64,000 bases of DNA from Blattabacterium cuenoti (GCF_014252375.1 NZ_CP059221.1:320001-384000), one strand, 5' to 3'; positions 1 to 10,188 are shown, counted from the stretch's first letter. The notes: a model not told the origin generated them from the letters alone. Numbers and translations: made by a program.

Positions 1-380
1 AGGATTATCACCTTCTTTGATTGATTTTTCCAAATCATTTTGTTATAAGAAAATATTCCATATAATTGTAGTCCTACAACACCATTAAAGCCTAAACTAT
101 AATGGTTTGGGCTGTTCCACTTTCGCTCGCCACTACTGATGGAATCACTAAATTGTTTTATTTTCCTCTAGATACTTAGATGTTTCAGTTCTCTAGGTTT
201 GCTTTAGTCTAATATGAAATATTAGATAATATCATATTATATGATAGGTTTCCCCATTCGGAAATCTGCGGATTAATTTGTATGTGCCAATCCCCGCAGC
301 TTATCGCAGCTTATCACGTCCTTCATCGCCTCTCAGAGCCAAGGCATCCACCATACGCTCTTCTTTCGCTTTTTTTTACC
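1..380 (-). rRNA. rrl: 23S ribosomal RNA, 5' part only
   Basis: The reverse complement contains the conserved 23S start (GCGTATGGTGGATGCCTTGG) followed by the GGCGATGAAGGACGTG helix. Only the first ~380 nt are in the window and the gene continues beyond position 1. The mature 5' end is estimated near 380 by alignment from memory to other 23S starts and may be off by about 10 nt. It is the third element of the operon after 16S and the two spacer tRNAs. Confidence 0.95.
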
Positions 381-410
381 CTTATTCCTCACTATTGTAT
401 ATTTATTATA

Positions 411-423
411 TTTCAAAGAACAT
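411..423 (-). promoter_or_regulatory. boxA-like motif in the 16S-23S spacer
   Basis: The minus strand reads ATGTTCTTTGAAA about 30 nt before the 23S 5' end. Bacteroidetes rRNA leaders and spacers usually carry a GTTCTTTGA-type element that resembles the NusB/NusE antitermination boxA. A closely related string lies in the 16S leader (2336-2346). The role is inferred from position and similarity only. Confidence 0.45.
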
Positions 424-429
424 TTTGAA

Positions 430-503
430 TGGAGAATATCGGAATTGAACCGATGACCTCCTGCGTGCAAAACAGGCGCTCTATCCATCTGAGCTAATTC
501 CCC
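430..503 (-). tRNA. tRNA-Ala (UGC)
   Basis: A 74-nt cloverleaf on the minus strand. The acceptor GGGGAAT pairs with ATTCTCC with one G-U pair, the anticodon loop TTTGCAC contains TGC, the T arm has GGTTCAATTCC, and the discriminator is A. CCA is not encoded. It lies in the 16S-23S spacer after tRNA-Ile, the usual bacterial arrangement, and must be processed from the rRNA precursor. Confidence 0.97.
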
Positions 504-523
504 TATTCTGTTTACGTTATGAA

Positions 524-597
524 TAGTCTCGCGCGGAATTGAACCGCGGACCTCTACATTATCAGTGTAGCGCTCTAACCATCTGAGCTACGAGACT
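524..597 (-). tRNA. tRNA-Ile (GAU)
   Basis: A 74-nt cloverleaf on the minus strand. The acceptor AGTCTCG pairs perfectly with CGAGACT, the anticodon loop CTGATAA contains GAT, and the discriminator is A. It is the first spacer tRNA after 16S. A 14-bp palindrome (GATTTTATAAAATC, 598-611) lies directly 5' of the tRNA in the transcript and could be part of the processing structure. Confidence 0.97.
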
Positions 598-659
598 GAT
601 TTTATAAAATCAATCTCAATCTCAATACCAAATTTATAAAATATTTTAATCAAAATATA

Positions 660-676
660 AAAAAGCTTCTACTAAT
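660..676 (-). other. 3' arm of the predicted 16S processing stem
   Basis: This stretch just beyond the 16S 3' end is the inverted complement of 2282-2299 upstream of the 16S 5' end. Twelve perfect pairs (AAAAAGCTTCTA), a one-base bulge (2287), then five more pairs (CTAAT) would loop out the whole 16S. This is the geometry expected of the RNase III processing stem of a bacterial rRNA precursor. The pairing is read directly; the enzyme is inferred. Confidence 0.65.
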
Positions 677-703
677 TTTAAGAATTCTTTGAACAAAAAC
701 TCT

Positions 704-2246
<1,543 letters not shown>

Positions 2247-2500
2247 AAATTAATTGAAAATTTGTTAAAGGATCCTTGACTATTAGCTAGAAGCTTTTTA
2301 ATGTTTTATATTTAATTCTAAAATATTTATAAAGACAAAGAACAATCGAAATGATGTCTCATTTATAAAATGAATAAATCAATTCAAGAATGCAATTATA
2401 CATATTTTTTTTAAAAAAAACAAATTTAAAAAAAAATATTATATATTATGTTGTAAATTTTTTAAATTTTTTATTAAATAAAGAAAAAGAAACTGAAATT
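2247..2500 (-). promoter_or_regulatory. rRNA operon leader and divergent promoter region (shared with queA)
   Basis: This 254-bp AT-rich gap separates 16S (minus) from queA (plus) and must hold both promoters. On the minus strand it contains GATCCTTTAACAA (2262-2274), whose last nine bases match the E. coli boxA ending CTTTAACAA. It also contains ATTGTTCTTTG (2336-2346), matching the spacer motif at 411-423. A 15-bp palindrome TCATTTATAAAATGA lies at 2359-2373. Weak -33/-7 Bacteroidetes promoter candidates exist (for example TTG 2343-2345 with TATTTTAG 2318-2325), but one overlaps the boxA-like motif, so the promoter is not fixed. Confidence 0.5.
2282..2299 (-). other. 5' arm of the predicted 16S processing stem
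   Basis: This is the leader half of the 17-bp stem (single bulged base at 2287) that pairs with 660-676 on the other side of 16S. It lies about 36-53 nt upstream of the mature 16S 5' end and downstream (in the transcript) of the boxA-like motif at 2336-2346. Conservation of both arms in such an eroded genome suggests selection. Confidence 0.65.
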
Positions 2501-3544
2501 ATGAGAACTTCAGATTTTAATTTTGAAAATCCTTTTAATCTTCTTGCAAAATTTCCATCTAATGAAAGAGATGAATCTAAATTAATGATAATTCATAAAA
2601 ATGATAAAAAAATTGAACATAAATTATTTAAAGATTTACATTATTATTTCAATGAAGGAGATTCAATAATATTGAATAATACAAAAGTATTTCCTGCAAG
2701 ATTACTGGGTAATAAAGAAAAAACAGAAGCAAAAATAGAAGTTTTTTTACTTAGAGAATTAGATAAGGAAGATAGAACATGGGATGTTCTAGTTGATCCA
2801 GCTAGAAAAGTAAGAGTAGGTAATAAATTAAATTTTGGATATGGATTGTCAGGAGAAGTAATAGATAATACAACTTCTAGAGGTAGGATCTTGCAACTTA
2901 ATTTTAACGGAGATCATAATGATCTAATAAAAAAAATAAAAGAAATAGGAAAAACTCCATTACCAAAATATATAAATAGAGATCCAGAAGAAATTGATAA
3001 AAAAAGATATCAAACCGTATATGCAAAAAAAGAGGGATCAGTTGCTGCTCCTACAGCAGGATTACATTTTTCTAAACATCTTTTAAAGAAATTAGAAATA
3101 AAAGGAGTTAATTTAGTAGAAATTACTCTTCATTTAGGTTTAGGCAGTTTTATACCAGTAGAGGTAGAAGATATATCTAAACATAAAATGGATTCTGAAA
3201 AATGTTTAATAGATAAAAAATCATGTGATATAATTAATAAAACAATAAAAAATAAGAAAAGAGTTTGTGCTGTAGGTACTTCTTCTATGAGAGCTATAGA
3301 AAGCTCTATTTCTTCTGAAAGAAATCTTAATCCATTTTTTGGATGGACTAATAAATTTATTTTTCCACCTTATAATTTTAGTATTGCTAACTCTATGATC
3401 ACAAATTTTCATATGCCAAAATCAACATTAATAATGATGACTGCGGCTTTTACTGGATTCAGTTTATTAATGAAAGCATATAAAATAGCAATACAAAAAA
3501 AATATAGATTTTACTCATATGGAGATGTAATGTTAATTTTATAA
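2501..3544 (+). CDS. queA: S-adenosylmethionine:tRNA ribosyltransferase-isomerase QueA
   Basis: QueA transfers and isomerises the ribose of AdoMet onto 7-aminomethyl-7-deazaguanine in tRNA to give epoxyqueuosine at the wobble position. The 347-aa product starts [11 protein letters not shown] and contains the family signature [10 protein letters not shown] and the C-terminal [11 protein letters not shown] block, with near-normal length. The open frame extends upstream to 2390, but those 37 codons encode only F/K/N-rich low complexity, so ATG 2501 is preferred. It is divergent from the rRNA operon; the isoprenyl synthase gene follows 23 bp downstream on the same strand. Confidence 0.93.
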   Translation: MRTSDFNFENPFNLLAKFPSNERDESKLMIIHKNDKKIEHKLFKDLHYYFNEGDSIILNNTKVFPARLLGNKEKTEAKIEVFLLRELDKEDRTWDVLVDPARKVRVGNKLNFGYGLSGEVIDNTTSRGRILQLNFNGDHNDLIKKIKEIGKTPLPKYINRDPEEIDKKRYQTVYAKKEGSVAAPTAGLHFSKHLLKKLEIKGVNLVEITLHLGLGSFIPVEVEDISKHKMDSEKCLIDKKSCDIINKTIKNKKRVCAVGTSSMRAIESSISSERNLNPFFGWTNKFIFPPYNFSIANSMITNFHMPKSTLIMMTAAFTGFSLLMKAYKIAIQKKYRFYSYGDVMLIL

Positions 3545-3567
3545 AAATATTAGTTCATTAACTAATT

Positions 3568-4530
3568 ATGAAAGAACTTTTAGAAAAAGCAAAAAAACCT
3601 ATAAGTAAAGAAATAAAAATATTTGAAAAACAATTTTTTAATATAATAAAAAGTGACGTTAACCTGATAAATAAAATTAGCAATTATATTTTACAAAAAA
3701 GAGGAAAAATGATTCGTCCAATATTTGTTTTTTTAATTGCAAAAATGTTTGGAAAAATACAAAAAAAAACATATCATACAGCATATTTAATAGAATTAAT
3801 ACATAACGCAACACTTGTTCATGACGATGTTATTGATAACAGTAATTTAAGAAGAGGATTTTCTTCTATTAATTCTTTATGGAAAAATAAAATAGCAATT
3901 TTAATTGGAGATTATTTACTATCTAAAAGTTTATTATTAGCCAGTAATAACAATTATTTAGATTTATTAAAAATTATTTGTAAAACATTAAATAATATGA
4001 GTGAAGGGGAATTATTACAAATAGAAAAATCTCCCAATATTTCTGAAAAAATTTATGATAAAATTATTTATAAAAAAACAGCTAATTTAATTGCTACATC
4101 TTGTGAATGTGGAGCAATATCTGTTAATGCAGATAATAAAAATATATTGAATATGAGAGAATTTGGTACTTTAATTGGAATTGCATTTCAGATAAAAGAT
4201 GATTTATTTGATTATGGATATAATAATATTGGAAAACCAATAGGAATTGATTTAAAAGAAAAAAAAATAACATTACCAATAATTTATACCATAAAAAAAG
4301 CATCTGTAAATGATAAAAATACAATTTTAGATTGTATCAAAAATTATAATGAAGAAAAAAGAAAAGAAATAATATTTATTGTTAATAAATATGGAGGATT
4401 GAAATACGCTATTAAAAAAATGATGAATTTTTATAAAAAATCATTAGAAATATTAGAATTATATCCTGAATGTATAGCAAAAGAATCATTAAAAATTATG
4501 ACAAAATTTATTATTAAAAGAAATAAATAA
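3568..4530 (+). CDS. ispB: Polyprenyl (octaprenyl-type) diphosphate synthase
   Basis: This trans-isoprenyl diphosphate synthase of 320 aa condenses isopentenyl diphosphate onto an allylic primer. Both Asp-rich Mg-diphosphate motifs are intact: DDVID at residues 86-90 followed by NLRRG, and DDLFD at 211-215. The GKMIRP substrate lysine/arginine region is at 46-51. Length and motif spacing fit the long-chain IspB group, which would make the side chain that MenA (28843-29724) attaches during menaquinone synthesis. Exact chain length cannot be read from sequence, so a shorter-chain product is possible. Likely co-transcribed with queA and topA. Confidence 0.88.
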   Translation: MKELLEKAKKPISKEIKIFEKQFFNIIKSDVNLINKISNYILQKRGKMIRPIFVFLIAKMFGKIQKKTYHTAYLIELIHNATLVHDDVIDNSNLRRGFSSINSLWKNKIAILIGDYLLSKSLLLASNNNYLDLLKIICKTLNNMSEGELLQIEKSPNISEKIYDKIIYKKTANLIATSCECGAISVNADNKNILNMREFGTLIGIAFQIKDDLFDYGYNNIGKPIGIDLKEKKITLPIIYTIKKASVNDKNTILDCIKNYNEEKRKEIIFIVNKYGGLKYAIKKMMNFYKKSLEILELYPECIAKESLKIMTKFIIKRNK

Positions 4531-4542
4531 TAAATTAAAAAA

Positions 4543-6684
4543 ATGAAAAAAAATTTAGTTATTGTAGAATCCCCGACTAAAGCTAAAACAATACAAAAAT
4601 TTTTGGGAAATAATTATCATGTTATTTCTAGTTATGGACATATAATGGATTTACCAGAAAAAAAATTAGGAATTCAAATTGAAAACAATTTTACTCCTGA
4701 TTATGTAATATTAAACAAAAAAAAAAAGATAGTAAATAATATAAAAAAATTAATAAAAGATTTTAATATAATATGGATTGCCTCTGATGAGGATCGTGAA
4801 GGTGAATCAATTGCGTATCAAATTAAAAAAATATTTTTTTCACCTGAAAAAATATATAAAAGAATTGTATTTAATGAAGTTACAAAAAATGCAATAATAA
4901 AATCTATAAATAATCCAAGATCATTAAATTTTAATTTAATTTATGCACAACAAGCAAGAAGAATCATAGATAGATTAGTTGGATTTAAATTATCTCCTTT
5001 ATTATGGAAAAAAATTAAACCTAAACTTTCTGCAGGTAGAGTACAATCTATTGCTGTTAGACTTATTGTAGAAAGAGAAAATAAAATAAAAAATATAATT
5101 CCAATTAAAACTTTTAAAATAAATGGAATCTTTAAAAAAGACGATCAAATTATTTATACAAAATTTAATGAAAATATAGAAAATAAAAGAAAAGTTAAAG
5201 AATTAATGAAATCATTTATTAACAATAATTTTTTTGTTGAAAAAATTATAGAAAATATTGAAAAAAAATCTCCATCTTATCCATTTACTACATCATCTCT
5301 TCAACAAGAATCATTTAATAAATTAAGATTTTCTATATCTAAAACTATGTTTCTTGCCCAAGAATTATATGAAAAAGGTTATATAACATATATTCGTACA
5401 GATAGTCAAAAATTATCTTCTATTATTATTTCAGAAATAAAAAAATATGTATTAAACACTTATGGGGATAAATATTTATCAATTAGAGTAAATAAATCAT
5501 CTAATAAAAAATTTTCTCAAGAATCTCATGAAGCGATTAGACCTACAGTTATTAATTATGATAGCAGTTATTTAAAATTATTAAATAAAAATGAAAAAAT
5601 GCTTTATAAATTAATATGGAATCGTACTATTATGAGTCAAATGAAAGATGCAATTTTTAGAAAAAAATTTTTTTACATAAAATTTTCTAATTTAAATAAC
5701 TTTTTTATTGGAAATGATAAAATAATTGAATTTGATGGTTTTATGAAAATAAAAAATATAGATAAAAATAATTTGTTTTCATTAAAAATAAAAAAAGGAT
5801 CTTCTTTAGAAAGAGTAGAAATAATTGCAAAACAAATTATAAAGAATAATTCACATAGATATAATGAATCATCATTAGTTAAGGATTTAGAAAATCTTGG
5901 GATAGGAAGACCATCAACTTATGTTCCTATAATTTCTACAATAAAAAATAAAAATTATGTTAATATTCAGAAAATTATTAAAGAAAAAAATTTTTATGAA
6001 ATTTTTATATTAAAAGAAAAAAGTAATGTTATATCTAATATTAATGAAAATAAAATTAGAATAGAAAGAAATAAATTTATTCCTACAGAAATAGGGACAA
6101 TAATAACAAATTTTTTAAAAAAATATTTTAAAGAAATAGTAAACTACAATTTTACTGCAGATTTAGAAAAAAAATTTGATGACGTTTCTAAAGGGAATTT
6201 ATCTTGGACAAGTGTAATACAAGATTTCTACAAAAATTTTGAAAAAAAATTATTTTATGTTAATAATAATGTTAAAAAAATTTATAATAAACATTATATA
6301 GGAATAGATCCAAAATCTAATAAAAAAATATTTACAAGAATAGCAAAATTTGGCCCCGTAATACAATTAGGAGATTTTGAAAAGAACAAAGAAAAACCAA
6401 AATTTTTTCCATTATTAAATAATCATAAAATTGATTCAATATCATTAAATAATGCTATAAATATAATAAATTTACCTAGATCTATAGGGTTTTTTAGAAA
6501 AAAAGAAATATTATTAAAAATGAATAAATATAATGTGTATATAAAATATAACAATAAATTAATACCAATAGAAAAAGAAGAATTTTTTAATAATAAAATT
6601 AATCTAAAAAAAGCTATTAATATTATTAATAATTTTGAAAAAAAAACGGTTAGTGATCAAAATACCTTTGATTTAAATAAGTAG
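4543..6684 (+). CDS. topA: DNA topoisomerase I
   Basis: This type IA topoisomerase relaxes negative supercoils. The 713-aa protein begins with a TOPRIM domain (VIVESPTKAKT, then DEDREGE at 82-88) and has the active-site tyrosine Y283 in YIRTDS. C-terminal topoisomerase repeats are recognisable around residues 585-690 (GIDPKSNKKIF, FGPVIQLG). No Cys4 zinc ribbon is present, and the protein is shorter than free-living homologues, which I recall at over 800 aa. Its last 35 bp overlap, tail to tail, the hypothetical gene on the opposite strand. It starts 12 bp after the isoprenyl synthase gene. Confidence 0.95.
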   Translation: MKKNLVIVESPTKAKTIQKFLGNNYHVISSYGHIMDLPEKKLGIQIENNFTPDYVILNKKKKIVNNIKKLIKDFNIIWIASDEDREGESIAYQIKKIFFSPEKIYKRIVFNEVTKNAIIKSINNPRSLNFNLIYAQQARRIIDRLVGFKLSPLLWKKIKPKLSAGRVQSIAVRLIVERENKIKNIIPIKTFKINGIFKKDDQIIYTKFNENIENKRKVKELMKSFINNNFFVEKIIENIEKKSPSYPFTTSSLQQESFNKLRFSISKTMFLAQELYEKGYITYIRTDSQKLSSIIISEIKKYVLNTYGDKYLSIRVNKSSNKKFSQESHEAIRPTVINYDSSYLKLLNKNEKMLYKLIWNRTIMSQMKDAIFRKKFFYIKFSNLNNFFIGNDKIIEFDGFMKIKNIDKNNLFSLKIKKGSSLERVEIIAKQIIKNNSHRYNESSLVKDLENLGIGRPSTYVPIISTIKNKNYVNIQKIIKEKNFYEIFILKEKSNVISNINENKIRIERNKFIPTEIGTIITNFLKKYFKEIVNYNFTADLEKKFDDVSKGNLSWTSVIQDFYKNFEKKLFYVNNNVKKIYNKHYIGIDPKSNKKIFTRIAKFGPVIQLGDFEKNKEKPKFFPLLNNHKIDSISLNNAINIINLPRSIGFFRKKEILLKMNKYNVYIKYNNKLIPIEKEEFFNNKINLKKAINIINNFEKKTVSDQNTFDLNK

Positions 6685-7072
6685 TAGGATAAGCTTGATC
6701 ATGACCTGTTCTTTTAACATGATCTAAATATATAGGAATATAAGATAATGCTTTTACTCTATCAGATAAAGACATGTTATTCCATATATTCTCAGCCATT
6801 TTTTTTTTCCCTACTTTATATTTATAATCTATCCAAAACCTATTAAATGATAAATCTGTAGGTATTTCTTCTATAGAAAAAGATAATTTTGATTCTTTCA
6901 TTTTGTTAATAATAGATTCATTATAAGGAAGATATTTTCCAATCCATATATAATGAGACAGTGATAATTTATTAGGAAATATAATTTCTCTTAAATAACC
7001 ATTCAAATCATATTTAAATACAATCTCTCCAGACACCAAATTACTTCTAAATATATATTGTTTACCTTTCAT
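6650..7072 (-). CDS. Conserved hypothetical protein, flavobacterial type
   Basis: A 140-aa soluble protein with no signal peptide or membrane segment. The N-terminal half (YIFRSNLVSGEIVFKYDLNG) looks like a small beta-rich domain. The C-terminal half (ENIWNNMSLSDRVKALSYIP, then YPTTYLNQRYF) resembles the helical tail of short conserved Bacteroidetes proteins and of some replication-associated phage proteins. I know no function. The frame is open with ordinary composition for this genome and retains a coherent G/P/W pattern, so it looks maintained. Its 3' end overlaps topA by 35 bp on the opposite strand. Confidence 0.75.
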   Translation of the reverse strand: MKGKQYIFRSNLVSGEIVFKYDLNGYLREIIFPNKLSLSHYIWIGKYLPYNESIINKMKESKLSFSIEEIPTDLSFNRFWIDYKYKVGKKKMAENIWNNMSLSDRVKALSYIPIYLDHVKRTGHDQAYPTTYLNQRYFDH

Positions 7073-7120
7073 TAATTTATACTAAATAATAAAATTTTTA
7101 ATTTTTTTTACTTAAAAAAG

Positions 7121-7187
7121 TATGATAACCAGTATGATAACCAATATAATAAACCAATATGATAACCAATATAATAAAAATGATAAA
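7121..7187. repeat. Degenerate ~12-bp tandem repeat
   Basis: Between the hypothetical gene and rsmI, about five head-to-tail copies of a 12-bp unit (TATGATAACCAA) are seen: TATGATAACCAG, TATGATAACCAA, TATAATAAACCAA, TATGATAACCAA, TATAATAAAAA. This is the only clear tandem array in the window. It lies in the 172-bp divergent promoter region, about 60 bp before the rsmI ATG. It is either a replication-slippage product or a cluster of binding sites. Confidence 0.8.
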
Positions 7188-7244
7188 TATTAAATTTAAA
7201 AAATATTATTAATAAATATATAATTAAATATTAATAAAAAAAAT

Positions 7245-7907
7245 ATGTTATATATAGTTCCTACTCCTATAGGAAATTTAGAAGATTTTTCTTTTAGAAG
7301 TATAAGAATTTTAAAAGAAGTAGATTTTATTTTAGTTGAAAGCTATAAAATATCTATTAAATTATTAAAATTTTATAATATAAATACAAAATTAATAAAA
7401 TATAATATGTATAATGAATGGAAAACTATTCCATTTATTATTAATAATATAAAACAAGGGAAAAATATAGCATTAATATCTGATGCTGGAACACCTGGAA
7501 TTTCTGATCCTGGATATTTACTAATTAAACATTGTATAGAATCATCTATTTATGTAGATTGTTTGCCAGGTCCTACTGCATTAATTCCATCATTAATAAT
7601 ATCAGGTTTTCCAATAGATGAATTTTTATTTATTGGATTTTTACCAAAAAAAAAAAGAAATTTAAAATTAAATAGTTTATCTAAAGAAAATAGAACTATT
7701 GTTTTATATGAATCTCCTCATAGATTATTAAAGACATTAAATGATATAAAAACATTTTTTGGAGAAAACAAAAATATTGTTTTATGTAAAGAAATATCCA
7801 AATATTATCAAAATATATTTAGAGGAAATGTAAAAGATATTTTATTTTTTTATAAAAAAAATGTAAATAAGATATTAGGAGAATATACAATAATTATAGG
7901 AAAATAA
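7245..7907 (+). CDS. rsmI: 16S rRNA (cytidine-1402-2'-O)-methyltransferase RsmI
   Basis: RsmI is an AdoMet-dependent tetrapyrrole-methylase-fold enzyme that 2'-O-methylates C1402 in the decoding centre of 16S. The 220-aa product opens with LYIVPTPIGNLEDFSFRSI and carries ALISDAGTPGISDPGYLL and LPGPTALIPSLIISGFP, all diagnostic of the family. Free-living homologues can be longer, with a C-terminal extension that is absent here. It ends 3 bp before the convergent asd gene, with no room for a terminator. Confidence 0.95.
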   Translation: MLYIVPTPIGNLEDFSFRSIRILKEVDFILVESYKISIKLLKFYNINTKLIKYNMYNEWKTIPFIINNIKQGKNIALISDAGTPGISDPGYLLIKHCIESSIYVDCLPGPTALIPSLIISGFPIDEFLFIGFLPKKKRNLKLNSLSKENRTIVLYESPHRLLKTLNDIKTFFGENKNIVLCKEISKYYQNIFRGNVKDILFFYKKNVNKILGEYTIIIGK

Positions 7908-7910
7908 TTA

Positions 7911-8906
7911 CTAAACATATTTTTTTTCAATTAAAAATTTTGCTATTTGAATAGCATTAGTTGCTGACCCTTTTCTTAAATTATCTGATACAATCCAAAT
8001 ATTAATAGAATTTTTACATGAATTATCTTTTCTTATTCTACCAACAAAAACTTCATCTTTTCCATGAGAAAAAATTGGCATTGGATAAATATTATTTACA
8101 GGATCATCTTGGACTATTACACCTTTTGTTTTATTTAAAATTTCTTTAATATAATTTATTTTTACATTTTTTCTAAATGTTATATTAACGCTTTCAGAAT
8201 GTCCTCCAATAACTGGGACTCTAACTGAAGTAGCTGTTATAGAAATACTATTATCATTAATTATTTTTTTAGTTTCGTTTATTAATTTCATTTCTTCTAT
8301 AGTATATCCATTTTTTAAAAAACTATCGCATTGTGGAATAACATTTTGATGAATTTTATATGGATAAATTTTTTTTTTAGAAAATCCCTTTAATTTTTCC
8401 TCTTCTAGTTGATCTAATGCTTTTTTACCTGTTCCTGTTACTGACTGATAAGTAGAAACTATTACTCTTTTTATAGAGAAAATTTTATGTAAAGGATTTA
8501 ATATCATTGCTAATTGTATAGTTGAACAATTTGGATTTGCAATAATTTTATCTTTTTTTTCTAATAAAAAACTATTTATTTCCGGAATAATCAATTTTTT
8601 TTCAGGATCCATCCTCCATGCAGATGAATTATCTATTACATAAGATCCAATTTCAAAAAATTTTTCGGCCCAATTTTTTGATATTATTGATCCAGCTGAA
8701 AATAAAACTATATCTGGTTTTTTTAAAATTAATTCATTTATTCCAATTATTTTATAACTTTTTCCTTTAAAAAAAATTTCATTTCCAATGGAACGATGTG
8801 ATGCAGATAAATATAAATCAAATAAAATTTTTTCTTTTTCAAGAATCTTCATCATAACTCTACCAACCATACCGGTAGCACCAACTATTCCTAGTTTAAG
8901 TTTCAT
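7911..8906 (-). CDS. asd: Aspartate-semialdehyde dehydrogenase
   Basis: Asd reduces L-aspartyl-4-phosphate with NADPH to aspartate semialdehyde, the branch point to meso-diaminopimelate/lysine and to homoserine-derived amino acids. The 331-aa protein has the N-terminal nucleotide-binding loop GIVGATGMVG, the catalytic cysteine C127 in NPNCST, and the GHSESVNI active-site stretch. Retention fits supply of diaminopimelate for peptidoglycan (see the PBP gene) and of amino acids. The gene is divergent from gmk with only 36 bp between start codons. Confidence 0.95.
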   Translation of the reverse strand: MKLKLGIVGATGMVGRVMMKILEKEKILFDLYLSASHRSIGNEIFFKGKSYKIIGINELILKKPDIVLFSAGSIISKNWAEKFFEIGSYVIDNSSAWRMDPEKKLIIPEINSFLLEKKDKIIANPNCSTIQLAMILNPLHKIFSIKRVIVSTYQSVTGTGKKALDQLEEEKLKGFSKKKIYPYKIHQNVIPQCDSFLKNGYTIEEMKLINETKKIINDNSISITATSVRVPVIGGHSESVNITFRKNVKINYIKEILNKTKGVIVQDDPVNNIYPMPIFSHGKDEVFVGRIRKDNSCKNSINIWIVSDNLRKGSATNAIQIAKFLIEKKYV

Positions 8907-8942
8907 AAATAAATTTTAAAAATCAAATTTATACATTAATTA

Positions 8943-9515
8943 ATGATTAAACAAAGTAAAATAATTATTTTATCTGGCCCATCTGGTAGTGGAAAAACTA
9001 CTATATCAAATTATCTTATATCAAAAATTCCAAATTTAAAATTATCTATATCATGTACAACAAGAAAAATTAGAAAAAATGAAAAAAATGGAAAAGATTA
9101 TTTTTTTATTTCTAAAAAGATTTTTAAATCAAAAATAAAAAAAAATCAATTTTTAGAATGGGAAGAAGTTTACAATAATATTTTTTATGGAACATTAAAA
9201 AATGAAATTAATAATTTATTAAAAAAAAAAAAATATATATTATTTGATATTGATGTAAAAGGAAGTATAAATCTAAAAAAATTATATAAAAATGAATCTA
9301 TATCAATTTTTATACTAACGAATTCTAAAAAAATTTTAAAAAATAGACTTATAAATAGAAAATTAAATAATTATAAAGAAATTAAAATTCGTTTAGAAAA
9401 AGTTAAAAAAGAAAATAATTATTCTAATTTATTTGATTTTATTATTTTAAATGAAAAATTGGAAAAAACTAAAAACAAAATATTTAATATAGTATATAAT
9501 TTTATAAAAAATTAA
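8943..9515 (+). CDS. gmk: Guanylate kinase
   Basis: Guanylate kinase phosphorylates GMP/dGMP to GDP. The 190-aa protein has the P-loop GPSGSGKTT at residues 11-19, the GMP-binding stretch SCTTRKIRKNEKNGKDYFF, and FDIDVKGS. Its second half is very lysine- and asparagine-rich. The coding sequence contains a run of 13 A residues (9221-9233) encoding four lysines, a likely site of polymerase slippage. It converges on tRNA-Asn 18 bp downstream. Confidence 0.94.
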   Translation: MIKQSKIIILSGPSGSGKTTISNYLISKIPNLKLSISCTTRKIRKNEKNGKDYFFISKKIFKSKIKKNQFLEWEEVYNNIFYGTLKNEINNLLKKKKYILFDIDVKGSINLKKLYKNESISIFILTNSKKILKNRLINRKLNNYKEIKIRLEKVKKENNYSNLFDFIILNEKLEKTKNKIFNIVYNFIKN

Positions 9516-9532
9516 TTTATATATAACTATAA

Positions 9533-9606
9533 CTCCCTAGGTCGGATTCGAACCAACGACACCCTGATTAACAGTCAGGTGCTCTAACCAACTGAGCTAC
9601 TAGGGA
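9533..9606 (-). tRNA. tRNA-Asn (GUU)
   Basis: A 74-nt cloverleaf on the minus strand. The acceptor TCCCTAG pairs perfectly with CTAGGGA, the anticodon stem CCTGA/TCAGG encloses loop CTGTTAA (anticodon GTT), the T arm has GGTTCGAATCC, and the discriminator is G. CCA is not encoded. It stands alone between gmk and rpiB; promoter elements are not recognisable. Confidence 0.97.
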
Positions 9607-9629
9607 TTAATTATTAAAGTAATTAATGA

Positions 9630-10067
9630 TTAATTAATTGGTATTTTTTCTATTCTTTTTCTATGTCTACCTTCATCAAAATCTGTTTTAAAAAAAATTT
9701 TTATAATTTCTAATAAATCATTTTTTTTTATAAAACGAGCAGGTAAACTAATTACATTTGCATCATTATGTTTTCTTGCTAAACAAGTTATTTCCTTATT
9801 CCATACTAAAGCTGCTCGAATTTTTTTATATTTGTTTGCAATCATTGCTGCACCATTTCCTGTTCCACAAATTACTATTCCAAAAGTAGCAATACCATCA
9901 TTTACATGTTTAACTGTAGGATGAATAAAATCTGGATAATCTACTTGTTTTCCATTTTTATTATGGAAACCAAAATCTATTATTTTATATCCATTTTTTA
10001 TCAAAAAATTTTTTATTAAATATTTATAATATACCCCTGTATGATCAGAACCAATAGCTACTATCAT
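9630..10067 (-). CDS. rpiB: Ribose-5-phosphate isomerase B
   Basis: RpiB interconverts ribose 5-phosphate and ribulose 5-phosphate in the non-oxidative pentose phosphate pathway. The 145-aa protein starts MIVAIGSDHTGVYYK and contains the active-site cysteine and anion loop in VICGTGNGAAM, followed by ALVWNKEITCLARKHNDANV, where the family has its conserved HND. It is divergent from pgk across a 121-bp gap that contains a perfect 17-bp dyad. Confidence 0.95.
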   Translation of the reverse strand: MIVAIGSDHTGVYYKYLIKNFLIKNGYKIIDFGFHNKNGKQVDYPDFIHPTVKHVNDGIATFGIVICGTGNGAAMIANKYKKIRAALVWNKEITCLARKHNDANVISLPARFIKKNDLLEIIKIFFKTDFDEGRHRKRIEKIPIN

Positions 10068-10144
10068 TATTACTTACTAAAATTTTTATCGAAAAAATTT
10101 TATATTTAATGCAATATAATAAAAAATTTTTTTATATTCTTAGT

Positions 10145-10161
10145 TTAGGTTGATAACCTAA
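10145..10161. promoter_or_regulatory. Perfect 17-bp inverted repeat between rpiB and pgk
   Basis: TTAGGTT-GAT-AACCTAA is a perfect 7-bp dyad around a 3-bp centre. It ends 27 bp before the pgk ATG in a divergent promoter region that is otherwise almost pure A+T. No T-run follows on either strand, so it does not look like a terminator. It could be an operator for a dimeric regulator or an RNA hairpin in the pgk 5' UTR; no regulator can be named. Confidence 0.45.
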
Positions 10162-10188
10162 CATAATAATAATATTTACAAATATATA

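Noticed and set aside
2390-2500. 37-codon N-terminal extension of QueA
   Set aside because: It encodes F/K/N-rich low complexity, unlike any QueA; MRTSDFNF at 2501 is the family-like start.
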